Source of the DNA: Artocarpus heterophyllus
Taxonomy: Eukaryota; Streptophyta; Magnoliopsida; Rosales; Moraceae
DNA length: 64,000 bases
NCBI GenBank assembly: GCA_025403435.1
Contig: CM046342.1
Span: 17,362,519-17,426,518 of the forward strand
Direction: 5' to 3'
Shown here: piece by piece, positions 44,994 to 57,238 of the stretch
Layout of the letters: every line of letters starts with the position of its first letter
How positions within the stretch are numbered: position 1 is the stretch's first letter
Notes under the pieces: generated by a model
Told to the model about the DNA's origin: nothing
The model's database searches: none
Seen by the model: only the letters and a program-made list of their open reading frames with translations
Position numbers and translations under genes: made by a program

Positions 44994-47384
44994 GGTGCAC
45001 AGGAAAAGAGATCGTCGCAGTGTCAACAGCGTGGCGCAGAAAAAGGACGTCGACGGCATGCAAAAAAGGACCAAAAAATAGGGAAGAGGACATTGGCGTC
45101 GATTGCGATTCAGTTGCTTCACGAGATCTCTATTCAGGTTACTCAGTGACGAGAGGAAGGGAAGTGAGAGGGAGGAGGAGCTCCTCGTCACCACGATCTC
45201 TACTCGGCGTCGCAACGGAATCTCTAGACCAGAGCCAACATTGTTGCAGAGAAAAAAGAGAGAGGGAGAGATAAAAGAGAGATATTGGAGAGACAACGAA
45301 TCAGAAATCCATGAGATGGCAAAGAAAAAAAAAAAAGGAGAGAGGTAGAGATTATTAGTTTTTTAATTTGGGGATATTTTAGTTCCTTTTTCTATTGATT
45401 AATATAGGATTCAGATTAAAGTGCTATTTACTAACTTAATAAAATTTTTGGCCTATTTATTTTTAATCTTGTTTGATTTTAGTCGAGTCTCCTCTTTCTT
45501 CCTTTAAATGAAACAATCTAAACTTTATTTTAACATTTTTATGACTTGTTAGGAAATTTAAAACCACTTTGATCTTTTTAAGATTTTTTAAAAATATGAT
45601 TCTAAGTATAGACCGAGAAATTATAACTTTTACTTATTTTTTCCTAATGACCAAAGAAGGCCTATATACAGACACACTTATTTTTTGACACGTACATAAT
45701 TATATGTCATTGGTATGTAATGAGAAAATTCTAAAAGTACACCCTAAATTTACTCAAAATACATAAAACATGTCATGGGCTTTAATTAATTAAAAAGGCA
45801 TCCGTTCATTTTTTTTCCTAGAGTAACAAAAATTTTATTGATTAGTGAACTTATCAAAAAGACAAGAATACCCTCAATAATAAACAATTAAGTAATCGTT
45901 AAATGTCAATTATTTAAAAAAATTTTAAAACTAGTTTGATATTAAAAAATTTGAAAAACAAAAAAAAAAGAGTCTCCCCCTCATTCTCTCAATTCGTCAA
46001 TTTACATGGCCAAATCTACCCCACCCACGAGCGATTAGCTCCAATATCCAATCTTATTATCTACTCACTAGATTCATTTTTTAGTTTAAACTTCAAATTT
46101 ATTTAAATTATTTAAAATTTTAAGGTAGTTTCACAAAATTTTTGCTTTAGATTTATGTCTAATTTATTTTTAAATTATGTATTATCTTTTTTTAAATAAC
46201 TGAAGAGGTACTTCTTTGATTAGTTGAAACCTTTTTTAAATAAATTTGGTTTATACTTTTAGAATTTTCCTCCGTTTAATTAAATAAGTTCTTGACTAAT
46301 TAAGCCGTATTTTAGCACCATAGAGTACGATATCTTTTTTTTTGTCTTTTTATTTTCTGTTTAGTGGTCATAAGATTGTCTATGATGAAATTATGAAATG
46401 GCGTAGTATTGTTGTTGTTGAAGAGATTGTAATATATTTCTCTTATGTGTTAAAGATTAGTAGACACTTTTTACATAGTTAAAATACATATTTTACAAGT
46501 GTATTTGAGTCAGCGTGTTGTGCTACGACGCTCGAATTTGAGGCCATATTGTATAATGTTCAAGTGTTTTGTATCTTGAGAGTAATTTGTCACAAAAACT
46601 CTTTAACAAACTTGAAAAGTGGGGATAAATAAAACTTTAAGAAAAGTGTTTATATACACTTCAAACACATTCTATTTTCAGAAATTCTTAGCCTCCTTCT
46701 TTCTACTCTCATAAACTTCATCAACAGTTATTGCACTTTAAAATCATTAACACAAATGTTGGTTTGTCTCATTGTTTATAGTGTTTGCATGGCTCGCCTG
46801 ATTGCCTCCTTTTCAATCATCGAGACGCCTAAAGATTTTTATACTGTATGCCATACTTTTTTGATGTGGATTGATTTGTGCCACATTAAAAAAAATATCT
46901 AATTAAATGCTACAAATAAAGATAACAATCAAATTAAAAAAAACTAATATACCTCTAGTGGCAAACAACATCAATCTAAATTTTATGGAATCTATTTTTT
47001 GTTGAAACTTTATAGAATCTAATTTTTGCTTTGAAGATATATTTGTTCTTATAAATTATAGTATAATAATGTGGCGTCACATTCTTTGTAAATATTTTTC
47101 TTAATGATATAAATCAATACAAACTTTATTTTTGTGACATATGTATAAGAGCAACTTACAAGAATGTCCCATAAATGCACCGCCTTATTAAAATGCCATC
47201 CAACAAACCACTTGTAGGAACTACCTCTTTATTTGAAATTGGAAATTTATTAAAAGACCAAGTTACCTTTCCCCTTGAAATAGAACCTGCTAGGTTCTAT
47301 CCTGAAATCTATCAGGTTCTATCATGGAACCCGTTGGAACCTGCCCCTGATCACTAGAGTGGGGGCCAGATTGTAACTTGTCAG
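44994..47384. other. Unclassified noncoding DNA
   Basis: The first 350 bp are GA- and CG-richer, with several GTCG/CGTC motifs, and continue the sequence left of gypsy-A2. The frames of 80-118 codons there are unrelated to anything I recognise. From about 45360 the sequence is AT-rich. The last about 110 bp (from 47281) hold minisatellite motifs shared with 59156-59640. Confidence 0.5.
47281..47345. repeat. Minisatellite fragment (AACCTGCTAGGTTCTATCC type)
   Basis: About three units of 20-22 bp have the pattern GAACC...AGGTTCTATC. The same pattern continues on the far side of copia-B2, so the array was split by the insertion. Confidence 0.7.
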
Positions 47385-47770
47385 GTTTCTGTTGGAAAAA
47401 TAGTACACAACATAAATTAAAAATTTTTATACCAAAGTATTTTCCAAAACATAAGTTTGGCACACTATATGAATAAGTTAACCAGATCTTACTAACCTTG
47501 TTTACAAAAGAGCTCCTGCAATCGATGAAGAGCAAAACATTCCAAAAGAGCCTCAACTAATTGGTCTTCTTTGTTATTCTCTATCCACTATCGGAGTACG
47601 TTTAGGCACACAATGTACAACTTTTCTCTGGTGACTCTCCTTCCAACCAATTAAGAAATACCCAGAACTACCGTTCGTGATTTGTGAACAATGACTCTTC
47701 AGGGGAGTTTCATATACTCACAGTACAAAGTAATCACTCTTGATCTTTCAACTGATCTCAATAACCTTTG

Positions 47771-48013
47771 AGTCCCTATTTATAGAGGTTGTCCCCTAGT
47801 TGGTTATTATCAGATAAGGCCTCAAAAATTAAAATCTGGATCTATATATACTAAAATCACTTAAAAACACGTGATTAGATTATCGTTTGATTAGTCCCTA
47901 TTTATAGAGGTTGTCCCCTAGTTGGTTATTATTAGATAAGGCCTCAAAAATTCGAATCTAGATTAATAAATACTAAAATCACTTAAAAACATGTGATTAG
48001 ATTATCGTTTGAT
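47771..48013 (-). repeat. 122-bp tandem duplication including the LTR TATA box
   Basis: AGTCCCTATTTATAGAGGTT begins at 47771 and again at 47893, and each copy runs to ATTATCGTTTGAT. TATAAATA (minus strand) is therefore present twice. The other copia-B LTRs have one. Confidence 0.9.
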
Positions 48014-48922
48014 CGACAGGCTGAACTAACAGGCCGAACTAGCAGATTGGCTTTCCGAACTTATTCAATCGGCAGGTCGAACTTAAAGATTAGCTTGCCG
48101 AACTTACGATAAATAATCCCTACAAATCTTTTATTTCCCACCTAAGATTCTTTGGATAAAGCCTTAGTTTTAATTCAAATAATCCAATAGAAAAGTTATC
48201 TAATTAAAACAACCATATCTAAATAATCTCTAGGAAAATAAATATTCTGGATAATTCAACAAGTTTATCTTGAATTAATTTTTCACAAAATTAATTCAAT
48301 CGATAAACAAACATGAATTATCTGATCCTATCAAATTTTAGCCAATCTAATAATTTTACATAAGTCACCAATTTATTGGAAAAAGCACGTCGTATTGTTA
48401 TAGGATTTAAAATGAGCTAGCAAAGGGGACCTGATGGACTTATGTAGTTGAAGCTCTCAATAATTATGAAACTCAATATCCCATATATACATTTCGTAAT
48501 TATCAACTCTAATGCTACTCCACTAGAAGCTTAGAGCGGCACTTTCGAACTATGTAGAATTACAAAGCCCGAATAGCTAAGTCTTCATGACATATCATAA
48601 TGTATCGTATCCCTATAGGATATCCATAATCGGCTTAAGGATAAATTCTTTCTTACCTTCCCGATTATTTTCTCTTACGTTCCATTATCATACCATTAGA
48701 AAACTTACCATCCAAAGATAGTATACCATTTGGTTACACCTATCTATCCAAATGGTTAAGCACTTCAGTTTTTTAATTACAGAATAGTGCATATAAGAGG
48801 ATATCATCGACTCCTAAAGAGGAGCTATGGATTTTGTATCTATAAATAACAAGTCTATGCTATGTAGAATCATGTTTCCAACATACCGGCATACGTACGA
48901 ACATAAATTGTGGATGTCACCT

Positions 48923-51055
48923 TGATGAGACTGTAAAAGTGTACATTTTCTAAGGATAAAATCATTTATTTATACCTTCATTTCTCATTAAAACCTCTAA
49001 TTAATAGCATTTTTATGTTAATAAGTAATTTTGTGTCCTAGTATGTAAACGTGTTTAAAAATGTATTTTTAGTGTGTTTTTATGTTTAATAATATTTTCG
49101 GTAATTTTTAGAGTCATTTCGGTGTGCTAACTGCATGTTTAGTTTGTAAATAATTAAAATAGTGAAAATAATATTGAGTGATTTTATTTTCAGTCTTAAA
49201 ATATTTGTAAATAAGTTTTGAGTTTGTAAATATGTTCTATGATGTTTCTAGTAATTTGTAAAAATAATCCTGAGACTTAAATAGCATATCTGTTAAGGTT
49301 TGTTATTTTTAAAAGTTTTTATGTATTTTCAAGAATTTTTATGTGTCTTATTGTAAAATAAATAATTTTAGTTATTGTGAAAATTATGTAAAATAATTAA
49401 TTTTGGCTTGTTTATTTTAGATTTAAAATTTAGAGGAAAAAAGGAGAAAACGACACAGACAAAATCAAATATCAAATGCATCAAAAATTATAAAAAAATT
49501 GATTTTGGATGCTGTTGTACACGTGGCGTGTTTTTGGACCGTCGATCGCGTGGCCTTTTCAATCCTGGCTATCCACTTGTTGCGATGTCACTATTGCTTC
49601 AGCATTGATGCGTTAACGGGCCCCACATGCATTAGAGTCCTGTCCAATCCGGTGTGGCTAAGTCATGTGCTCTCGCTTTGTTAACAGCTAGATTTGCATA
49701 CAAAGATTGATCTGACGGTCTGCGTTTGTGGACCTAAGCGACCCTAGTGGACCCATTTCTCTTCTTCTTTTTTATCCATCCATTCTTGCGATTAATAGAT
49801 CAGATCTTGTCATTTTAATGCCATGAGCTGCCGCGAAGAACTAGAAGACAAAAAAAAAATGCTTTCTCACAAACGCTGAAACACAGAAGAAAATAAAATA
49901 AAATGCCAAGGATCATTTTGTTCCAAATTTCAACAGTGAGAAAAAATATTAAAAATTTAATGAATAGTACTTTTATTGCACTATGAAGGCCTTGGTTCTT
50001 CACCCCCTGAAGGCCTTTGGCCTTCATCCTTCCTTCATTCCCTCTTCTTTTCTTTGATTTGCTGTTGAGTTAGACTTAGACTCAGCAATATTCCCTTAGC
50101 TAAAAATAATAAAATAATGTCTAAATTAGTATAAAAGTCTAGAAAGATAGAGAGATGATCTTGTATGCATAGTATTTTGGTATGAATTTTATCTCTATAT
50201 CTGTGTTGCAATGCTTATATTTTGTGGAATAAATTATATCTTTATGTTTTTAATAGTTATTGTTAATGTTGTTGTGCTGCCTAATTTTTGCATAAATTCA
50301 GTCATGTTTTTTTTATGTAATTTAATTGTGTTGCATAATTAGTATTAATAATACTAAAGTCATGCTCGTTTATTAAGTTAAGTTTCTGCTGCATTATAGA
50401 CATAGACTGACACAGTAAATGCTTGATAATTCTTGATTTATTGTTGAGAGAGGATAATATAGTATATTCTTGAACCATTTAATAAAACGAGGTGCTGCTA
50501 GAATTAATGCAATAATTTATTCAATTAAAATATATTAATTTTGATTTGTTATTCTCTTTTCCATCTTAAAATTATGTTAATTATAATTGTAGTGATAGCA
50601 GTTATAATTTTCATAATTAATGCACCTAATTATTAGTGAGAGAAGATTATTTTGCTACTTTTTATAGGAAGGCCTTTACTGTATTATGGCTTGCTATATT
50701 GTCACTCTCGGTTGTCTTATAAAAATAGTAAAAGCGCTTGCAATTAATGAGAAAGGATATAATAAATCAAATGCTTTAGATAATTTAATTAGAGTTAAAA
50801 TTTCATACCAGTTGTGAAACATACAAGAGATTCTCAAAGCTTCACTATTTTAATTTTTTGTTTTAAATTTTGAATAAAAAAATCACAAAAATATTTCTTT
50901 TATTTTAAACTTTGATTTTAAAAAGTGCTTGCCTTTTTGAACGTTTATTTTTAACAATCTCTCGAGTTACAAATTTTTCACCTCCTTGTGGATACAATAA
51001 CTTTTCTATACTACAAACGTTCGTCATTTAAGAGAAACATTTTGGGGCGTTACCA
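48923..51055. mobile_element. 2133-bp insertion with TG...CA ends, probably a solo LTR (Tat/Athila-like)
   Basis: It starts TGATGAGACTGTAAAAGTG and ends GGGGCGTTACCA. Flanks CACCT (48918-48922) and CACCC (51056-51060) are a 5-bp duplication with one change; intact copia-B LTRs read GTGTCACCCTTTGG here. It has no coding content. The CCTTGTGGATAC stretch near the right end recalls Tat/Athila-type gypsy LTR ends, so the likely sense is plus. The lineage is tentative. Confidence 0.7.
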
Positions 51056-51591
51056 CACCCTTTGGTACATCAAAAGACATAAGTTAAAACAGCAAGCTCA
51101 CTATTCATCTAGGATTAAGATACAACACATATGATTGTCTAAAGTGAATTGATTTGCCGAGATAGAATTATTAATCCAAATCAATTACACTTTATGTCCC
51201 GATCCAATATATCATCACCTATGATAATATACCAATGTTTTTATTCATGGAGTCCACCTCTGATGACCAAGACAAACCATCTCTAGTTAGGGATATAGAC
51301 AAGATAACAATCTTTGCATGAATAAAGCGGCCAACTTTATTCCCTCTATTGCGGATCTTGTGATTTAGACCGTCACCTTTAGAATCGTGTCTTTCGCATA
51401 ATCTACCCATCATATGCCTGATTCTAAAAGCCTAGACAGATAATCTCAAACTTTTATTTGCTTATTATACATCCAACGAATATAAACGTAAGAGGACAGC
51501 TATTGGGTATATGAATAACAAACACTTTATTGATAAAAATGCCTCAAAAAACATATTACATTTTTACTCCTTAGGGCATACATGTCTAACA

Positions 51592-51604
51592 ATTTCCCAC
51601 TTGC
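51592..51604 (-). other. copia-B2 polypurine tract
   Basis: On the minus strand GCAAGTGGGAAAT abuts TGTTAGAC. One G to A change relative to copia-B1. Confidence 0.8.
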
Positions 51605-51632
51605 ACTAAGTGAGTAAATATGACAAATCCCA

Positions 51633-54600
51633 CATCCCTATAGCTTCCACATTCCTTCAAAAACTCTTGCAGTTAGTGTCCTCGTTAATGGATTAACTAA
51701 ATTTTCCTTGGATGCGATTTTGCATACAGCAACATGCCCGCCCTCAATGAAGTCCTTATCACATGATACTTCCGATTAATATGCTTACTCTTCTTATAAA
51801 ATCTTGGTTCCTTAGCTTGAGCTATCACTGCACTGTTATCATAATATAGCGATACTGCCTTATCCATACCAGGAACTACCTCAAGATCTCCAAGGAACTT
51901 GCAGAGTCACACTATTTCTTTTGAAGCATCATTAGCTGTCACATACTCAGCCTCCATCATTGAATCTGAAGTGCAATCTTGCTTGACACTTTTCTAAACA
52001 ATGGCATCGCTGCCTAGAGTAAACACAAAACTTGAAGTCAATCTTCTCAAATTTAGATAGGATTGCAAATTCGAGACAGTATAGCCTAGAAGTGTTAAAT
52101 CCTCACTTGAATACATAAGCATATACGCATGAGTCCTTCTTAGGTACTTGAAAGTATGCTTGACTGCAACCCAATGGTTTGGTCCTGGATCCGATTGAAA
52201 TCGACTTACAATCCTAACCACATAACTAATATCTGGTCGTGTGCAAAGCATGGCATACATGAGATTACTCACTGCTGAAGTATAAGGCACCTTCTTTATG
52301 TATTTTCTTTTTTCATTAGACTTTGGTGAGTCTTTCTTAGAAAGAGTAATTTCAGACTTAAATGGTTGCCCACCTTTCTTGGAATCCTGCATTGCATACC
52401 TTTTGAGAATTTTGTTTATGTAGCTCGCTTGGGATAAAGCTATCATTTTTTCTTCCTGTCCCGAAAAATCTGGATACTGAGAACATAATTAGCTACACCT
52501 AAGTCTTTTATGTCGAACTACTTAGTCAACCATAATTTGACCAATAACAACGCTTTAACATCATTGCTAATTAACAGAATGTCATCTACATAGAGTAGTA
52601 AAAAAACCACCTTCCCATCCTTAATGTGTTTGTAAACACATGGTTCGTCCACATTTTGTATGAACCCATAAGTATTAATCACTTGATCAAATCTTATGGT
52701 CCAAGAACAGGAAACCTGCTTAAGTCTATAAATTGACTGTAGCAGCTTACAAACCTTACCCTTCTAACCTCAGCCTTGAACCTGTTTGGCTGTGTCATAT
52801 ATATGGACTCATCAAGATATTCATTTAAAAAAGCCGTCTTAACATCCATTTGCCAAATCTCGTAATCGAGAGTAACAGCTATGGACAAAAAAATGCGGAT
52901 GGACTTAAGCATAGCTACAGGCGAAAAGGTTTCCTTGTAATCTATTCTTTCCTTTTGCATGTATCCCTTAGCTACCAATCTAACCTTATAGGTTTCGAAT
53001 TTTCCATATACTCATCTCTTTCTCTTATAGATCCACTTACACTCTATAGGTTTTACCCCTTCGGGAAAATCCACAAGTTCTCAGGCCCGATTAGTCTCCA
53101 TAGCTTTATCTCTATGTTGATGGCCTCTGTCTAGAGTTTCAAATCAACATCCTCCATAGCCTCTTTGTAAGTCTAAGGATCTCTGTCATGTTCAACCGGC
53201 TCAGCCAAGAAGGTCTCACCATTGAACATATACCTCTCAGGTTGGCGCCCGTTCCATACACTATGCCAAAGCCCCTTAGGTTGTTGTTCAGTTAGTTTTT
53301 CTACACTAATTGGAATAGTTTCATTCAGAACCCCGGGAGTGAGTGAATCACTCGCCAACTCCTCAAGCACCACTTTGCTTTAAGGCTTAAAGTTGTCTAT
53401 ATAACTTTCCTCAAGGAATGTTACATCAGTTCAAACCACGCCTTTATTTTCCTTTGGTTTATAGAAATAACCTCATTTAGTCCCTTTTGGATATCCTACA
53501 AACACACAAACTTTTGAACATGCTTCTAGCTTATTTGCTTCCTTAAACAAGACATGAGCCAGACATCCCCATATACGAATATGGTTTAAGGATGTCTTTT
53601 TCCCCGTCCACAACTCGTGAGGAGTTTAAAGAACCGATTTTGAAGGCACATTGTTCAAAAGATAACATGCGGTTTGTGGTGCAAATCCCTAAAAGGATAA
53701 AGGCAATGATGAATAACTCATCCATGGACCTAACCATGTCCAACAAAGTCCTATTCCTTCTCTCATCTATGTCATTCTGCTGTAGAGTGCCTGGCACAGT
53801 CAAATGGGATAGAATCTCATTCTCTAATAAGTGTTCTACGAACTCATCAAAAAGGTATTCTCCACCTCGATCGGATCGAAGTGCCTTTATGGGTCTACCC
53901 AATTCCTTTTCCACTTCAGTTTGAAACTCCCTGAACTTGTCATAAGTTTCACTTTTGTGGTGCATTAGGTACACATACCCATGCCTTGAGTAATCATCAA
54001 TAAAAGTAACGAAATACTCATATCCTTTGCATGCCCAGATATTCATAAAACCACAAACATTGCTATGCATAAGTTCTAGAACCCCTTCGACCCTATTGCC
54101 TTTAGACCCAAATGATCTTTTGGTCATTTTACCCTCCAAACAAGATTCACATTATGGTATAGATTCCATTTTTAAGTGACTTTAAAGTCCATCCTTTACC
54201 AACCTTTGAATCCTATTCAGGTTAATATGACCTAGTCGTAAATGCCATAGATAAGTCTTATTAGAGTGAGAAGTTTTAAGTCTTTTAGAGTTATTATCAT
54301 TAAACCCAGTGTTCAGTAGTATGTCCATCTTTGGTTTGATAAAATGTAGATTATTTTGCGTCCATCTATTATAGATAAAAAATTTATTTTTACAAATCAC
54401 CACTTTTTTATTAAAAGAAACTACATAAGAATTTTTATATACACAAGCTATAAAAATTAAATTCCTCTTTATTTTAGGAATATAAAAACAATCTCACAAA
54501 ATTAAACTCCTATAATTATCAAAGTAAAGATGGATGTCTCCCACTGCTTTAGCCAACACTAAGGATCCATTACCCATCCGAAGCGTGAAGTTTTCATGTA

Positions 54601-55546
54601 GTAGACTTCTCGTTTCTTTGAACCCTTGCAGAGAAATACAAACATGATTAGTTGCTTTGGAATCTATGACCCAAGTGTCACTGGATTCCTCAACCAAACA
54701 AGTTTCAATAATAAGAAGATCACACCTACCTCCTTGGGAAAGAAGCCCTTGCAATTCTTCTTGATATGCCCGACCTTTCCATTGAAAAAGCACTTGAGCT
54801 TCTTCAAGTTCTTTTTTTTCTTTTTCTTGTTCTTGCCGATTGTAGGAATAGAAGACTTCCCATTCTTAGCCCATTACTTCTTTCCATTCCCGAGGTTGGG
54901 ATTGGAACCAGAGGCAGCTGCCAAGTTGGCCTCACTATTAGCAGGAGTTTCCCTGATCAAATTTTCAAACTCGTGTAACTGCTTTATCAACTTAGTCAAG
55001 GTCATATCTCGTCTATTGGTTAAATAAATAAAGCTCCAAATGGGATTAACTCCTTAGATAGAGTCTCAAAGACCATAGTCATTTGTGTTTCAGCATCAAT
55101 GTCAGCTCCATGGCTTAAGCCTTAGCGAGGTAACCTATGACCAACATCATATGCTCCTTTATAGATGTCTCCAGTCTTTGTTTATAGTTTAGAAGTTTTC
55201 GAAGTGCCCCTTGCTATTTTGTTAGGGCCTAGCCTCCAAACATGTCTTTAAGATTATCCAATATCTGCTTCGCAGTCTCATAATCTTCATGTTGAGCCTA
55301 TAGCATGTTATTTATGCTGGTCATAACATAATAGTGGGCTTGATCGTTAGCATCTTTCCACCCATTATGCGCTTAGATTTGCTCATTAGTGGAACCTCCC
55401 ATAGGCTCGAGAGGACACGGTGTTGTCAGCACAAATTTTAGTTTCTCAAAGGATAGGATGATATTCAGGTTCCGTTTCTAATCATTAAAATTCCTACTGG
55501 TTAATTGGTTTTTGTCAAGTATCAACGATAAAGCGTTTTTAGACAT
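51633..55546 (-). pseudogene. copia-B2 Gag-Pol pseudogene
   Basis: The start ATG (55546-55544) aligns with that of copia-B1. Gag is riddled with stops and its zinc knuckle region is frameshifted near 54770. The protease context reads VIDSKATNHVC, with Lys where Gly is expected. Integrase (54139-53543) reads HSNVCGF, its first catalytic Asp changed to Asn, but RSDRGGEY and DERRNRTL keep the other two acidic residues. Reverse transcriptase (52978-52694) keeps QMDVKTAFLN, and YVDD is readable near 52590. RNase H (52446-51994) ends early, with TDSD decayed to TVSN. No complete domain set survives, but unlike copia-B1 the gene is not interrupted by an insertion. Confidence 0.88.
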
Positions 55547-55712
55547 TTTTAATCTACAATAAGGAATCATATACCAAACATAAGCAAATATACCATAATA
55601 ATTTAGTAAGATAACACAATCATGTAAAACATATAATGTGTTTATGTGTCAAAACCTTGAAAAAATCACAACCTTACAACGATAATTCCTAACTCAAAAT
55701 TCAACAAGTCGC

Positions 55713-55956
55713 CTAGGGGAGACTTGCCAAATTCAATTAGGAATACGAATCCCCTCTTAATTAATATTTGTTATCAAAGACACGTATGATCCAACATATA
55801 TTAATAATCATTTCTTTGGCCATCAATTTTATTAACATAGCTCCTAGGGGAGGTTAATAATAAAATCAACATGAGTGTATAATCGTTGTTTCAATATTTT
55901 ATCTATGATTTATAATTGCCACCTAGGGGAGTGCAACAATAAATCATGGTAAAATA
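55713..55956 (-). other. copia-B2 leader: CCTAGG palindromes inside inverted repeats
   Basis: The blocks CCTAGGGGAG (three occurrences, near 55713, 55842 and 55922) and inverted repeats spanning 55821-55872 and 55893-55956 match those of copia-B1. The last has arms TATTTTATCTATGATTTAT and ATAAATCATGGTAAAATA, whose mismatches differ from those in copia-B1. Confidence 0.6.
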
Positions 55957-56515
55957 CCTTATCTTCTTGGAGATCTAACCCGGTACATGATGAAGACCCT
56001 TCTTAGTGGTCAGAACCACCATATGCTACCTATGGACTAATGATGGAGGCCGTAGGTCCTTTCTTCAAAACTCTTCTCCCACTCAATCTTTTGAAATCAA
56101 GGTTTTATTTTAAAAAGATGCATGAACAATTTTTAATGAGCAGCACTCCCTACTCTATATGACATATTATCAACATATATGACAAATCATATTATAATAT
56201 AGACAAGCAAAACAATCATGCAAAGCCACAAGCAAAATAATAATAAATTGCTGTAATATTATGGTCCCATCCTAGGGACAAGAAATTGAAGGTTACAAGA
56301 GATCAATTGAAACATATTATCGATTCTTCATCCTTGAATCTTCAAATTGCATCCTTCTTCATGTATTATTCATCTTCAAGTCTTCAATCCCTTATATATC
56401 AAATACTCCATATTTTCATACATATCCAAATTTAATGTTTCTCAAAATTGTCTCAAAAATAAATTCAAAACTGCACTAAAAAATGTACCTTTTTTAAAAA
56501 ATTTATAGCTCTCTG

Positions 56516-56722
56516 CCAACATGTCGATCTGTGCAACCGACCTGCTGGTCATGACCTTTCGGCTTGCCAAACCTCATAGTTCGGCCTGCCGGTCATGACA
56601 AATTGGTTTGCCAAACCTGGAAGTTTAGCCTGCCGCTAGAGTAACTAGAATTTTGTGCCATGGATGGCCTGCCGAACCCGAGATTCGGCCTACTGGTCTG
56701 AGACCATTAGCCTGCTAATCGA
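56516..56722 (-). repeat. Decayed palindrome cluster in copia-B2 leader
   Basis: About nine units have the CT centre on the plus strand (TTCGGCCTGCCGGTC and decayed forms), homologous to 31214-31421. Confidence 0.75.
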
Positions 56723-57220
56723 ACAGAAATCACGTGTTTTCAAAAAATACACTTTTATGCAGTTTTTCAATCTTATTTTCAACAATTCAAAAATATAAAT
56801 TAGAGACTCAAGAAATACCAATAGAACGCTATCATCCATCTTAAAGATTTGTCTTCTAGATCCATCTTATCTCCGAATGATTATTTAATTATAAAATTCT
56901 TACAAATTTAAAATTAAATAATAATTCCTCGACGGTGATGATAGACCGCCATCTAATTACATGAAAAAGCTTAGATACACATTCTAACCTCTCAAGAACC
57001 ATAACCGACATAAATTAATTAATAAATAAATAATTAAATAATAATTTAATCAACCATAGTCAATTAATAAACATTCACCATATAATTCCATAACAACATA
57101 AGTATATAGAAACCCTAGCTTGCCAACTCTTTAAAAATTTAAATTCAAGCATAGGAAAGATCAAGATTACATAATTTATTCATATAGTATAATCACAAAC
57201 TCATAAATTTATGTAAAAAC

Positions 57221-57238
57221 CTTATCTCTGATACCAAT
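57221..57238 (-). other. copia-B2 primer-binding site
   Basis: On the minus strand ATTGGTATCAGAGATAAG directly follows the LTR end. The core complement to tRNA-Met is kept. Confidence 0.85.

Larger units (their letters stand above)
47390..51591 (-). repeat. copia-B2 3' LTR, interrupted
   Basis: It begins TGTTGGAAAAATAGTACACA on the plus strand and ends GCATACATGTCTAACA at 51591. Without the insert and duplicated site it is about 2064 bp. It carries a promoter duplication (47771-48013) and a decayed palindrome cluster at about 48012-48110. Confidence 0.88.

Noticed and set aside
44940..45348. Overlapping frames of 81-118 codons right of gypsy-A2
   Set aside because: The frames conflict, part is LTR sequence, composition is Arg/Ser/Glu from GA-rich DNA and no family feature is visible.
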